Below, piece after piece: positions 1-7,986 of a stretch of 16,670 nucleotides of DNA. Where the stretch lies: positions 1-16,670 of the forward strand of contig NJDH01000021.1 of assembly GCA_002254405.1 (NCBI GenBank), written 5' to 3'. Positions within the stretch are counted from its first letter, which is position 1. Each line of letters starts with the position of its first letter. The notes beneath the pieces are model-generated. The model was not told the DNA's origin. It was given only the letters and a program-made list of their open reading frames with translations, and ran no database searches. The translations under genes and the position numbers were made by a program. The DNA is from Candidatus Altarchaeales archaeon ex4484_96 (GTDB taxonomy: Archaea; Altiarchaeota; Altiarchaeia; IMC4; QMZM01).

Positions 1-1125
1 TCATCTATTAAACCGTTGAAGGGTCTGGTTCCTGTTAAGGTGTTGCCTACTATAAGAGCTGATGTGCTTGATGTAATCGAACCAAAGTAGTTGTTTACGT
101 AGCCAAAAAAACGACCATTAACATACAATCTTAATCTCTCATCTGCGTTGGCATCATATGTGAAGGCTAGATGATGCCATCTGCCGAATTCAAGATGGGT
201 GTTAAAGCAATCTGCGCTTGTGGAAACGTTTCTTTCAGCTGACAGCCTAACGCAGACACTACCATCATTACCAACCCAAAACGCCAGATTACCGTGTTTA
301 TCCACTATCCGCTGATATCCTTGAGCGGATACACCATCAACATAAACCCACGAGCTAACCGACAGCTTATCCCCCGCCACACCATCCACCAGACCCGAGT
401 CAACATAATCATCCACACCATCAAAACTCAGAGCATAGCCTGAGACACCATCCGTCCAGTTAGCACCATGGAGTAAACCGGTATAATTGTTGAAGCTGGA
501 ATCATATGTTTCATTCCCCACGCCCTCGCTGAAGTGATAAACCAATAGCCGGGAGTAATCCTCATACTGTTGGCGCACAGACTCAGCCGATAAAGCCACA
601 TCATAAATGAGAATCTCATCCAGGTAACCGATGAAATCCTCCCCCAAAAACAAATCATATCTGCTATCAGGTATGCTGCCAATTGAAGCATCCTGTGAAT
701 CCAGAAGACCGTCTACTATAAGCTTATCTGATGATTCATTATGCACTACAACCACATGATGCCAGCTGCCGTCATCAATAGATGAGTTACTCAGGAAACA
801 ACCGAAACCATAAGAAAAACATAACCTCCCACCAACCACATTCAACGAAAAAGCATCTTCTTTCTCTAAAACAACACCCTCCGAAGCAGATGTTTTAACC
901 CAAGCCTCCAGGGTTAACTCATCGAAACCATCAAGGGATGCGTGATCTGATACTCTAATATTGTCGGATCCGTCAAAGTAGAGAGCTGTTTCTGAAATAC
1001 CCTTAACCCAGGAAGCAGCCCCTATAACTCCATGGTTTTCGTTGCCTGAGGAATCATTGGCAACTAAACCACTGCCTTCATCTAGATAATATGCTGCCAC
1101 CAGAGGACCGCCCCTGTATGCATTA
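1..1125 (-). repeat. Second copy of the two-LamG cassette (partial)
   Basis: Coding repeat inside the giant surface protein. This copy holds LamG 4 (A type, beginning RGGPLVAAYYLDEG) and LamG 5 (B type, containing SSFNNYTGLLHGANWTDG). It aligns with the upstream copy at an offset of 1176 bases in the B part (for example gcgttggcat at 145 and 1321) and 1239 bases in the A part (cagaggaccg at 1101 against cagaggcccg at 2340). The A domain here is therefore about 21 codons shorter. The end of the B domain lies outside the window. Confidence 0.85.
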
Positions 1126-4100
1126 TAGATGTCATGGACTACACTATCATTCAAAACCAACCGATAGACTGCCAGCTCATCTATCAGACCATTAAATGGC
1201 CTGCTGCCCGATAGGGTGTTGCCGACTATTAATTTCGCTGTGTTAGAGCCGATTAAACCATAATAATTGTTGCTTGAACCAATGAAGCGCCCGTCAACAT
1301 ACAGTTTTAATCTTTCATCTGCGTTGGCATCATAGCTGAAAGCTAGATGATGCCACCGGCCGAACTCCAAGCCGGCGCTAAAGCAATCCTGGCTGCCAGA
1401 AGCGTTTCTTTCAGCCGACAACCTGACGCAGACATCTCCGCTGTTACCAACCCAAAAAGCGAGATTACTGCCTTTATCTATTATTTGCTGGTAATTTTGG
1501 GTGCTCACATCATCAACATAAACCCAGGAGCTAACCGACAGCTTATCCCCCGTCACACCATCCACTAAACTGGAGTTTAGCTTATCATCCACGCCATCGA
1601 AACTCAGAGCATAGCCTGAAATACCCTCCGTCCAGTTGGCTCCGTGGAGGAAGCCAGTATAATTGTTGAAACTTGAATCTAAGGTCTTGTTCCCTGAGCC
1701 TTCGCTGAAATAATAGGATATAAGAGTGGAATAATCCTCATACTGTTGTTTAATCGCCTGCCAGCTTAAAGCCTCATCATGAATCAACACCTCATCTATC
1801 AAGCCCTTGAAGTAGTAGTCGTCCTGGCTGCCGCGGCGGCCTAACGCTAATATGCTGGCTCCGTCTATTAACCTCCCGGTGAAAGATTCAACATCATCCT
1901 GCAATATCCCATCAACATACAACATTACATGAGAGCTGTTATATACACAATAGACCTGATGCCATCTATTATCACCAAACCCGCTGGAAGAGATCACCCA
2001 ATCAGAGTAGCCAGTAGACTCATTATGTAACCTGCACATGAAATCGCCTTGTATGCTGCGGTAGACCAGCTCGATATCTGCTTTCTTGCTTATAATGCGC
2101 ATAGCGTTTTGGGTTGCATTACCTGAAGGCTTAACCCAGGCGCCCAAGCTTAACTTTTCAATATCCTCAACACCCCAGAAATCACCTAAATCCACGTAAT
2201 CATTTATGCCATCAAAAGACAACGCCGAACCAGAGAAACCATCAACCCAGGAAGCACCATGTATTAATCCATGATTCATGTTGCCCGAGGAATCATTAGC
2301 CACTGAACCAGCATCCTCATCCAAATAATAAGCAGCCACCAGAGGCCCGCCTCGGTAGAGATTAAATAAAGCCTTAATCTCCCTCGAAACCAGAGCCCGG
2401 CTATAAACCCGAACATCATCAACCGACCCGTTCAAATCATAGGAACCAGCATCCCCCCCACGACCCCCAACATACAATGGATTCCCCGTGGAAGCAACAA
2501 CATCCGGGACAACATCAAGCTCCTCACCCGCGAGAACACCATCAACATAAAGCCTCAAATAATCCGGGGAATACACTCCGCAAACAAAATACCAGCGACC
2601 GGTTGGATAACCGGAACTAACCGCAACATGAGATGAGTTACCAGCATCATCAAATACCCTGAAAAAAAAGCCATCACCGTAACCGTGCCTCAACTGAATC
2701 TGTTTTTTCTCACCAAACAAACTACCATCATATCCAGCAGCATTCAAACCATCCTGCCTGATCCACCCGCAGACACTGAACTCAGAGAGACCAGCCAACA
2801 AACCCGAATCAGAGACCTCCACATGGCTACCTAATCCATCAAAAAACAATCCGGAACCAGACACCCCATTAACCCAGGAACCCCCTGATACGATACTATG
2901 GAACCCACCCCCAGAGTAATCCTTCACCGTATCACCCAAACCCTCATCCATAGGCCAATAAGCCAATAAATCAGTTAAAGCAGTTTTTTCAGGTGAATCC
3001 TTCACAATAAAAGACGTCGACAACACATTATTATCCTCTCTTGACTCAGCTATCACCCCATCAGGCTCAGGTAAAGGGTCAATATATGCTGACAACGTAT
3101 GTTCGCCGGGTGAGGCAGTCCAGCTAAACTCAACAACCTTGCTTTTTCCCTCCTCCAACGAAACAATCTCATAATCCACTATCTCGCCGTCTTCCTCCAA
3201 AGACACCAGAAAATTAATAGCATCCAATTCGCCGTTATTGTAGACGGTAACTTCCACCGGAACCTCATCCCCGCTAAACAGATTAGTTGGATTAATCGAG
3301 TAATCACTCACAGGATCAACAAACTCAGGGAAACAATCACCTTCCGTACACAAGTGAACACAGAATCCATCAACACACTCATCTGTTGTTGATGAAATCC
3401 CATCCCAGCATTCTCTATCCAGGGAACAACCCACCCTCAGATTCCAATAACCCCCCTCATAAGCTAATACATCCGAGGCTGTGGGGGTTGAAATAATAGA
3501 AACATCCTCTTGTGTACCCTCTACCTCAACCTCCCGGGAAATAATATTATTCCCAACAAACAAATCACCTAAAGCCGCTGAGGAATCAATGGAAATAGAA
3601 ATATTATGTAACCCGCCTGGGGGGGTGAAATTAAAAACAACATCAACGCTTTCACCACCTTCTACCTCAACCAACCTAAAACATTGCGGCACGCCGTCAA
3701 CCAACAATGATGCGATGAAGGATGCCTTCTTCGAAGCTGAATTATGCACTATTGCTGTAACTTTCGCCTTCTCACCTGCTGTTAAGCTGGCATCAGATTC
3801 AAACCAGCTTCCAGCTGACTTGTGCATGCAAACATTATCTATACACTCATCCCATGTGTTAGAGTTATTATCATCGCAGGAGCTGTTTGAATAGCAGCCG
3901 AAGCTGAGATAATCTTTCGACGTGCTATAGCTTATATTAATTTCAGCATCCAGCCAGGATGTTGTGCTATCATGTGGGCTTGAAACAGCCTTGGCTGTGG
4001 CAGCAAACCCCAGACGCGTGCACTTAAAGTATTGTATAATTTCGATGTTTCCGTTACCGCACCCGAAATTTTTCTCCCACTCCTGGATTGAGCCGTCTTT

Positions 4101-5177
4101 TTTATAGCAGGTTATCTCATATATCCTGCGACTAGATCTCCAGTTAGCGAACGAGCTAGTGTGCTCCACTCTGCCGCTTGTGGTAGTCTGTATCATGAAC
4201 AAGTATTCACTATCAGATTCGGTTGGATTAAATGATGCGCTATCAACGATTAGGTCATCACATGATACCGTCCCACACGATACTTTCTTGTGGGCGTGTA
4301 GGGTGAGGTATCCCACCCCCTCAACAGGTTTCTCCTCAAAGCCTATGTTTATCCCGGATAGATTAACCTGACCCGCTGAGTCCGAGTGGAGTACGAGAGG
4401 AATAATGCAGTATCCCTGCTGGTTTGGGGTGCAGTTAGCTAGATGAAGATTAAGTTCATCTGTGAAATCCGAGATAAGAGTTGAGTCGATGAATTCGCCT
4501 TCTATCTCCCAATCGATTACACCATCACCTAAGACGTCAAGGGTGAGGTTTGTGGCAGGCAAACGCCTGTATTCTATAATAGATGAACCCTCAATATTGC
4601 ATTCTGCTCCGCCGAAATAAGGACATCCGTGGCAGGGACTCCAGCCAGAGCAGGATGATTCAAAGTTTAGATTATCGGAGATGAAACCCAGGTCTCGGTC
4701 GCAGGCGTTTACCCCGTTTATTTCCAGGCTGCCGGAGCCCGCACACGAGGAAGAAACATTATAATAATAGATTCCATCACCGGCTTCATAGGTTTTGGTG
4801 TCCGCGTCACTGCAGTGTTTCTCCCCGCAGCCCCAGCATTTCTCATAGCATGAGGATTCAATGGAAAGCGTTGACTGGCCGAAATCCCGGGTGAAAGACA
4901 AAAACAACGCTGTATCCGATACCACCGTGTTCGCGGGAACCTTAAGGTTAACGATTACGTCACCCGGCTCAGACCAGGATAATATTTTGGATTCAACACC
5001 ATCAACCTCATACGCATAAAACGCTAAATCAACGGTTTCGCTGTTAGGCTCTAAAGGTACGGCACTTGACAGCAAATCCTGTATTAAGGCATCTGCTTCA
5101 GAGATGTTGGAGGCTTTAGCTTGGGTTGAGGATGCCAGCAAAAAAATTACTAAGAAAGATAATTTAAGGTATTTCAT
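1..5177 (-). CDS. Giant secreted multi-LamG/CARDB surface protein (C-terminus beyond window)
   Basis: Open frame from the ATG at 5177 with no stop before the window edge, so at least 1725 residues. Residues 1-22 form a Sec signal peptide (Lys at 2 and 5, hydrophobic core, then TQAKA). Residues about 23-300 are a Cys-rich beta region with clusters at C110/C114/C117/C122 and C176-C193. At about 205-285 is a stretch (LDVLGDGVIDWE, later HLANC) of a kind recurring in archaeal surface proteins. Short Cys motifs ending in DECIDNVC and DECVDGFC lie near 427-450 and 583-610, each followed by a CARDB-like Ig domain (about 455-550 and 614-726). From about 731 come five LamG/Laminin_G_3-like lectin domains (starting near 731, 943, 1151, 1356, 1543; hallmarks WHHLAF, LYVDG, GLIDEL). 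Many N-glycosylation sequons are present. No anchor is visible because the C-terminus is missing. Likely a cell-surface adhesin or carbohydrate-binding protein; ligand unknown. It has its own promoter and is separate from leuD. Confidence 0.88.
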   Translation of the reverse strand, partial: MKYLKLSFLVIFLLASSTQAKASNISEADALIQDLLSSAVPLEPNSETVDLAFYAYEVDGVESKILSWSEPGDVIVNLKVPANTVVSDTALFLSFTRDFGQSTLSIESSCYEKCWGCGEKHCSDADTKTYEAGDGIYYYNVSSSCAGSGSLEINGVNACDRDLGFISDNLNFESSCSGWSPCHGCPYFGGAECNIEGSSIIEYRRLPATNLTLDVLGDGVIDWEIEGEFIDSTLISDFTDELNLHLANCTPNQQGYCIIPLVLHSDSAGQVNLSGINIGFEEKPVEGVGYLTLHAHKKVSCGTVSCDDLIVDSASFNPTESDSEYLFMIQTTTSGRVEHTSSFANWRSSRRIYEITCYKKDGSIQEWEKNFGCGNGNIEIIQYFKCTRLGFAATAKAVSSPHDSTTSWLDAEINISYSTSKDYLSFGCYSNSSCDDNNSNTWDECIDNVCMHKSAGSWFESDASLTAGEKAKVTAIVHNSASKKASFIASLLVDGVPQCFRLVEVEGGESVDVVFNFTPPGGLHNISISIDSSAALGDLFVGNNIISREVEVEGTQEDVSIISTPTASDVLAYEGGYWNLRVGCSLDRECWDGISSTTDECVDGFCVHLCTEGDCFPEFVDPVSDYSINPTNLFSGDEVPVEVTVYNNGELDAINFLVSLEEDGEIVDYEIVSLEEGKSKVVEFSWTASPGEHTLSAYIDPLPEPDGVIAESREDNNVLSTSFIVKDSPEKTALTDLLAYWPMDEGLGDTVKDYSGGGFHSIVSGGSWVNGVSGSGLFFDGLGSHVEVSDSGLLAGLSEFSVCGWIRQDGLNAAGYDGSLFGEKKQIQLRHGYGDGFFFRVFDDAGNSSHVAVSSGYPTGRWYFVCGVYSPDYLRLYVDGVLAGEELDVVPDVVASTGNPLYVGGRGGDAGSYDLNGSVDDVRVYSRALVSREIKALFNLYRGGPLVAAYYLDEDAGSVANDSSGNMNHGLIHGASWVDGFSGSALSFDGINDYVDLGDFWGVEDIEKLSLGAWVKPSGNATQNAMRIISKKADIELVYRSIQGDFMCRLHNESTGYSDWVISSSGFGDNRWHQVYCVYNSSHVMLYVDGILQDDVESFTGRLIDGASILALGRRGSQDDYYFKGLIDEVLIHDEALSWQAIKQQYEDYSTLISYYFSEGSGNKTLDSSFNNYTGFLHGANWTEGISGYALSFDGVDDKLNSSLVDGVTGDKLSVSSWVYVDDVSTQNYQQIIDKGSNLAFWVGNSGDVCVRLSAERNASGSQDCFSAGLEFGRWHHLAFSYDANADERLKLYVDGRFIGSSNNYYGLIGSNTAKLIVGNTLSGSRPFNGLIDELAVYRLVLNDSVVHDIYNAYRGGPLVAAYYLDEGSGLVANDSSGNENHGVIGAASWVKGISETALYFDGSDNIRVSDHASLDGFDELTLEAWVKTSASEGVVLEKEDAFSLNVVGGRLCFSYGFGCFLSNSSIDDGSWHHVVVVHNESSDKLIVDGLLDSQDASIGSIPDSRYDLFLGEDFIGYLDEILIYDVALSAESVRQQYEDYSRLLVYHFSEGVGNETYDSSFNNYTGLLHGANWTDGVSGYALSFDGVDDYVDSGLVDGVAGDKLSVSSWVYVDGVSAQGYQRIVDKHGNLAFWVGNDGSVCVRLSAERNVSTSADCFNTHLEFGRWHHLAFTYDANADERLRLYVNGRFFGYVNNYFGSITSSTSALIVGNTLTGTRPFNGLID
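1126..2364 (-). repeat. First copy of the two-LamG cassette
   Basis: Holds LamG 2 (A type, RGGPLVAAYYLDED) and LamG 3 (B type, SSFNNYTGFLHGANWTEG). It is a diverged in-frame duplicate of the 1-1125 cassette. The B domains are alike along almost their whole length, with many differences that look synonymous or conservative. The A domains are less alike and this one carries about 63 extra bases. The boundaries are estimated from where the LYRGGP/AYRGGP junctions align. Confidence 0.83.
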
Positions 5178-5181
5178 CTTA

Positions 5182-5246
5182 CTTTAGAGTAAAGGGTAGT
5201 TATAATATAACACATGCTTATATAAATACTAAAGAATACTCTAAAG
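5182..5246. promoter_or_regulatory. Inverted repeat bracketing the surface-protein promoter
   Basis: A perfect 10-base inverted repeat: ctttagagta at 5182-5191 and tactctaaag at 5237-5246, 45 bases apart, with the TATA box between them. A partial third copy, tactaaag, sits at 5227-5234 directly upstream of the TATA box. One arm would lie just after the predicted transcript start and the other just upstream of the BRE/TATA region, which is where archaeal repressor operators are often found. A binding protein is inferred, not shown. Confidence 0.5.
5218..5226 (-). promoter_or_regulatory. TATA box of the giant surface-protein gene
   Basis: On the minus strand this reads TTTATATAA, a close match to the archaeal TATA consensus. 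Its centre lies about 45 bases before the ATG at 5177, which predicts a transcript start near 5196 and a leader of roughly 20 bases. No clear Shine-Dalgarno sequence precedes the ATG. The start position is an inference from usual archaeal spacing. Confidence 0.6.
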
Positions 5247-5261
5247 ATAACCCCCTATAAA

Positions 5262-5750
5262 CTAAAGCTGTTTTTTCACGTAAGAAACCAACCCACCTGC
5301 TTCAACCAACCTGCGGATGAAATCCGGCATCGGGGCGATAGAGTACTCACGTCCGGTTGATTTATTTGTTATCCTGCCTTCCCTGAAATCAACCAACACC
5401 AAATCACCCTCAGAAGCCTCAACATCACATTCAACAACAGGCAAACCAATATTAATCGAATTACGATAAAAAATACGCGCAAAAGATTTAGCGACAACAG
5501 CCGAAACCCCCACACCAATCAAAGCCCTCGGAGCATGCTCTCTGGACGAACCACAACCGAAATTCTCCCCCGCAACCAACACATCACCTGCTTTAACCTC
5601 AGAGCGAAAACCAGGGCGCACTCTCTCAAAAACATGCTCACCCAACTTTCTCGCATCCCCGGTCACAAGATACTCAGCGGGAATAATCTGATCAGTATCC
5701 ACATTATCCCCAAAACACCAAACCCTGCCCTCAACCACATCAACCATCAT
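5262..5750 (-). CDS. leuD: 3-isopropylmalate dehydratase small subunit (LeuD)
   Basis: Small (swivelling-domain) subunit of isopropylmalate isomerase, which converts 2-isopropylmalate to 3-isopropylmalate in leucine synthesis in the cytoplasm together with LeuC. The 162 residues are the usual length. Visible motifs are FGDNVDTDQIIP (13-24), the specificity loop YLVT (27-30), GENFGCGSSREHAP (61-74) and ARIFYRNSINIGLP (91-104). From family knowledge, methanogen LeuD has an aliphatic residue after YL and SREHAP, whereas the related homoaconitase small subunit has YLRT and SREQA; this protein matches LeuD on both. Start: ATG at 5750, with a second ATG directly after. The gene begins three bases after the lipoprotein stop, so it is probably co-transcribed and coupled. 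No good Shine-Dalgarno at close spacing is visible. Stop is TAG at 5262. Confidence 0.93.
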   Translation of the reverse strand: MMVDVVEGRVWCFGDNVDTDQIIPAEYLVTGDARKLGEHVFERVRPGFRSEVKAGDVLVAGENFGCGSSREHAPRALIGVGVSAVVAKSFARIFYRNSINIGLPVVECDVEASEGDLVLVDFREGRITNKSTGREYSIAPMPDFIRRLVEAGGLVSYVKKQL

Positions 5751-5753
5751 AAA

Positions 5754-6686
5754 TCAATACATGGACTCCAACATAAACCAAACCCAAGGCTCAACACCCC
5801 CATCACCCTCAACAAGAGAATAAGCCACAGCAGAATCACATAAATCAACCCAAGAAGGTCTTGAAACCAAACCACAACCCTCAAGATTCGAATCAACTAA
5901 AGCATTACATAATTTCAGATAATCCCTGTCCTCCACCATCGAGCAGGCAGAAGGATCATCCAACAGATGACCCAATAAAACATAACACCTATCTGTGAAA
6001 CCCCTCCTACTCGCCTTCTCACATACTGAGATATCATCTAACTCAAAGCCAACAGCAGCAAGACAAAAAGCCTCCATACCAGCATCCTTAGATTCCGTGC
6101 AAAGCGAAGAATCCAAGCCTAAAACCGCATTACAAAAACGTATCTTATCCCTGTCCTCCAAACCAGCGCAACCATCAACATCACCTGAGCTAATAGCACT
6201 CCAGACAAGACACCACTCATAGAGCTCATCCAACCCAATATCAAAACATAAGCCCTTATCATCACCAGAGCGAGAAAACCTGAAAACACACTCGCTTTCT
6301 TGGGCAAAATTAGATAAATCAGCACAGGATTTAACCCCAGAATTCAAAGCCAAACAATAACTTCTATAATCAACGTTCACTATACTATCACATGCCTCCC
6401 TGGGGGCGGTAGATGAAACCGACATAAAACACCAGCCAAGCATATCCCTGCTGTTGATATCAGAGCAAGCACTAAACGCCTTATCATAAACCCCTAAATC
6501 AAGCATCGTAGTAGTAGATGAACTAACAGTGGATGAACTCGTCGTTGTCTGAGAAACCGTAGTCGAAGATATAGTTGAGCTTGTTGTGATAGTAGACGAT
6601 GTCGTTGAGCTCGTTATATCACCAGGCTGCTGAACACAACCTGAAACCACAAAAAACAAAACCAAACACAAAAAAATTTTTTTCAT
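5754..6686 (-). CDS. Lipoprotein with nine C-x11-C repeats
   Basis: I do not recognise a named function. The 310-residue protein begins with a lipoprotein signal peptide (MKKIFLCLVLFFVVSGC, lipobox VSGC, lipid Cys17). A Ser/Thr-only linker follows at about 25-60, likely an extended and possibly O-glycosylated stalk. The rest is nine repeats of 22-26 residues, each with exactly eleven residues between two cysteines: C74-C86, C99-C111, C121-C133, C147-C159, C173-C185, C196-C208, C222-C234, C248-C260 and C271-C283. Recurrent features are acidic residues after the first Cys and an aromatic or hydrophobic residue before the second, suggesting paired helices, each tied by a disulfide. Repeats of this kind are familiar from hypothetical archaeal lipoproteins. 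The start ATG overlaps the leuC stop (ATGA) and has a strong GGAGG, so translation is certain to be intended. Its place between leuC and leuD is unusual; no metabolic link is apparent. Confidence 0.88.
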   Translation of the reverse strand: MKKIFLCLVLFFVVSGCVQQPGDITSSTTSSTITTSSTISSTTVSQTTTSSSTVSSSTTTMLDLGVYDKAFSACSDINSRDMLGWCFMSVSSTAPREACDSIVNVDYRSYCLALNSGVKSCADLSNFAQESECVFRFSRSGDDKGLCFDIGLDELYEWCLVWSAISSGDVDGCAGLEDRDKIRFCNAVLGLDSSLCTESKDAGMEAFCLAAVGFELDDISVCEKASRRGFTDRCYVLLGHLLDDPSACSMVEDRDYLKLCNALVDSNLEGCGLVSRPSWVDLCDSAVAYSLVEGDGGVEPWVWFMLESMY

Positions 6687-7936
6687 ATTAAATCCTCCGG
6701 ATCAGTTATATATCCTGTAAGAGCAGATGCAGCAACCACGGCAGGCGAAGCCAGATACACCTCCGATTTAGAGTGCCCCATCCTGCCGATGAAATTACGA
6801 TTAGTTGAGGAAACACACCTCTCACCCTCAGCTAAAACACCCATGTATCCCCCAAGACAGGCGCCGCATGTGGGGCCGGAAACATAAGCCTCAGCATCCA
6901 GGAAAACCCCAATCAATCCCTCGGCTAAAGCCTGCTCATAAACCAGTTTACTGGCGGGAACAACAATCAAGCGCACATTAGAATCTATCTTCTTGCCTTT
7001 AAGTATTTCAGCTGCAACCCTCAAATCCTCAATCCTGCCGTTGGTGCAGGAACCAAGATACGCCTGATCTATTCTTACATCAGACAGCTTCGAAGCGGGG
7101 GCGGTGTTAGAGGGAAGATGAGGTTTAGCGACTGTTGAAACAATATCAGCGGCATCAAAATCAATAACATTCGCATAATCGGTATCCTCATCAGAGTAAA
7201 CCGGCTTATAAGCGCCTCTCACCCTGCCTTCAAGATAAGAATAAACCCTCTCGTCCGGGGGGAAAATACCTGCTTTGCCGCCGCCTTCAATAGCCATATT
7301 AGAGACCGTGATTCTATCGGATAATGAAAGAGAATCAAATGTTGAACCATAAAACTCCATTGACTTATAGAGGGCTCCGGATACGCCGATATCCCCCAGA
7401 ATATGTAATATGATGTCTTTGCCCATAACATATTTACCTGGGGAACCCTCAACATTAAACCTCAGGCTCTCAGGCACCTTAAACCAAAGCCTGCCGGAGG
7501 CCATAACAGCAGCGGCCTCGGTGCTGCCCACACCCGAAGCAAAAGCCCCAAACGCCCCATAGCTGCAGGTGTGGCTGTCTGCTCCAACAATCAATCTTCC
7601 GGGAGCGACAAACCCCTCTTCTATCATCAGCTGATGGCATACGCCAGAGCGCCCGACCTCATAATAGTTTTTTATTTTATGTTTTTTGGCGAAAACCCGC
7701 ATCGACTTAGCCTGCTCAGCCGATGCAACATCCTTGTTGGGGACATAATGATCAGGTATCAAAACGATTTTATCCCTTAAGGGTTCAGTATGAAACTCCT
7801 CAAACACCTCAAAAGCGGGCATACCTGTAACATCATTAACCATCACATAATCAATGTCTGCTTCAATAATCTGCCCCGGAGAAACAGACTCTTTACCGGC
7901 CTTAGCCGCCAAAATCTTTTCAGCGATGGAAGCCAT
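6683..7936 (-). CDS. leuC: 3-isopropylmalate dehydratase large subunit (LeuC)
   Basis: Aconitase-family large subunit that binds a 4Fe-4S cluster and, with LeuD, isomerises 2-isopropylmalate to 3-isopropylmalate. The 417-residue length fits the archaeal/short LeuC type. Visible motifs: DSHTCSYGAFGAFASGVGST at 120-139, and the cluster ligands C297 (GSCTNGR) and C357/C360 (PTCGACLGG). SSTNRNFIGRMG follows at 376-387, and the terminal region ends ALTGYITDP. The related homoaconitase large subunit is the main alternative; the neighbouring LeuD with YLVT and SREHAP supports leucine synthesis. Start is the ATG at 7936. No Shine-Dalgarno is visible, and AT-rich promoter sequence sits about 26 bases upstream, so the mRNA may be leaderless. 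The stop overlaps the lipoprotein start by four bases. leuA and leuB are not in the window. Confidence 0.93.
   Translation of the reverse strand: MASIAEKILAAKAGKESVSPGQIIEADIDYVMVNDVTGMPAFEVFEEFHTEPLRDKIVLIPDHYVPNKDVASAEQAKSMRVFAKKHKIKNYYEVGRSGVCHQLMIEEGFVAPGRLIVGADSHTCSYGAFGAFASGVGSTEAAAVMASGRLWFKVPESLRFNVEGSPGKYVMGKDIILHILGDIGVSGALYKSMEFYGSTFDSLSLSDRITVSNMAIEGGGKAGIFPPDERVYSYLEGRVRGAYKPVYSDEDTDYANVIDFDAADIVSTVAKPHLPSNTAPASKLSDVRIDQAYLGSCTNGRIEDLRVAAEILKGKKIDSNVRLIVVPASKLVYEQALAEGLIGVFLDAEAYVSGPTCGACLGGYMGVLAEGERCVSSTNRNFIGRMGHSKSEVYLASPAVVAASALTGYITDPEDLI
6694..6698 (-). promoter_or_regulatory. Strong ribosome binding site for the Cys-repeat lipoprotein
   Basis: GGAGG on the minus strand, inside the 3' end of leuC, seven bases before the ATG at 6686. 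It is among the strongest Shine-Dalgarno sequences in the window. It fixes the lipoprotein start and shows that the gene is a deliberate member of the leuC-leuD operon. Confidence 0.75.
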
Positions 7937-7942
7937 AAACGG

Positions 7943-7986
7943 ATAACTATTTTATTTTAAAGAAATAAAACCAATTAAGTATTAGA
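7943..7986. promoter_or_regulatory. Divergent promoter region between leuC and the secretion ATPase
   Basis: The whole spacer between the two divergent ATGs (7936 minus, 7987 plus) is 50 bases and very AT-rich. The core, tattttaaagaaataaaa at 7953-7970, lies about 26 bases from each ATG, the distance expected between a TATA box and a leaderless start. Neither gene has a visible Shine-Dalgarno. The two promoters must therefore overlap almost completely. Exact TATA boxes are ambiguous. Confidence 0.45.

Noticed and set aside
428..691. Reading frame on the minus strand inside the LamG region
   Set aside because: It is a different frame from the long LamG protein, has no family signature, and overlaps domain sequence that reads well in the main frame.
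3481..3894. 137-codon plus-strand frame opposite the CARDB domain
   Set aside because: Its sequence is an antisense shadow rich in Ser, Thr and Pro; the opposite strand encodes a convincing CARDB domain.
6500..6620. Short repetitive stretch that could be a microsatellite or CRISPR-like array
   Set aside because: The repetition is of Ser/Thr codons encoding the linker of the lipoprotein; there are no regular repeats and spacers.
5262..7936. Homoaconitase (lysine or coenzyme B pathway) instead of LeuCD
   Set aside because: The small subunit has YLVT and SREHAP, as in isopropylmalate isomerase, not the YLRT and SREQA of homoaconitase. Without leuA/leuB in view a small doubt remains.
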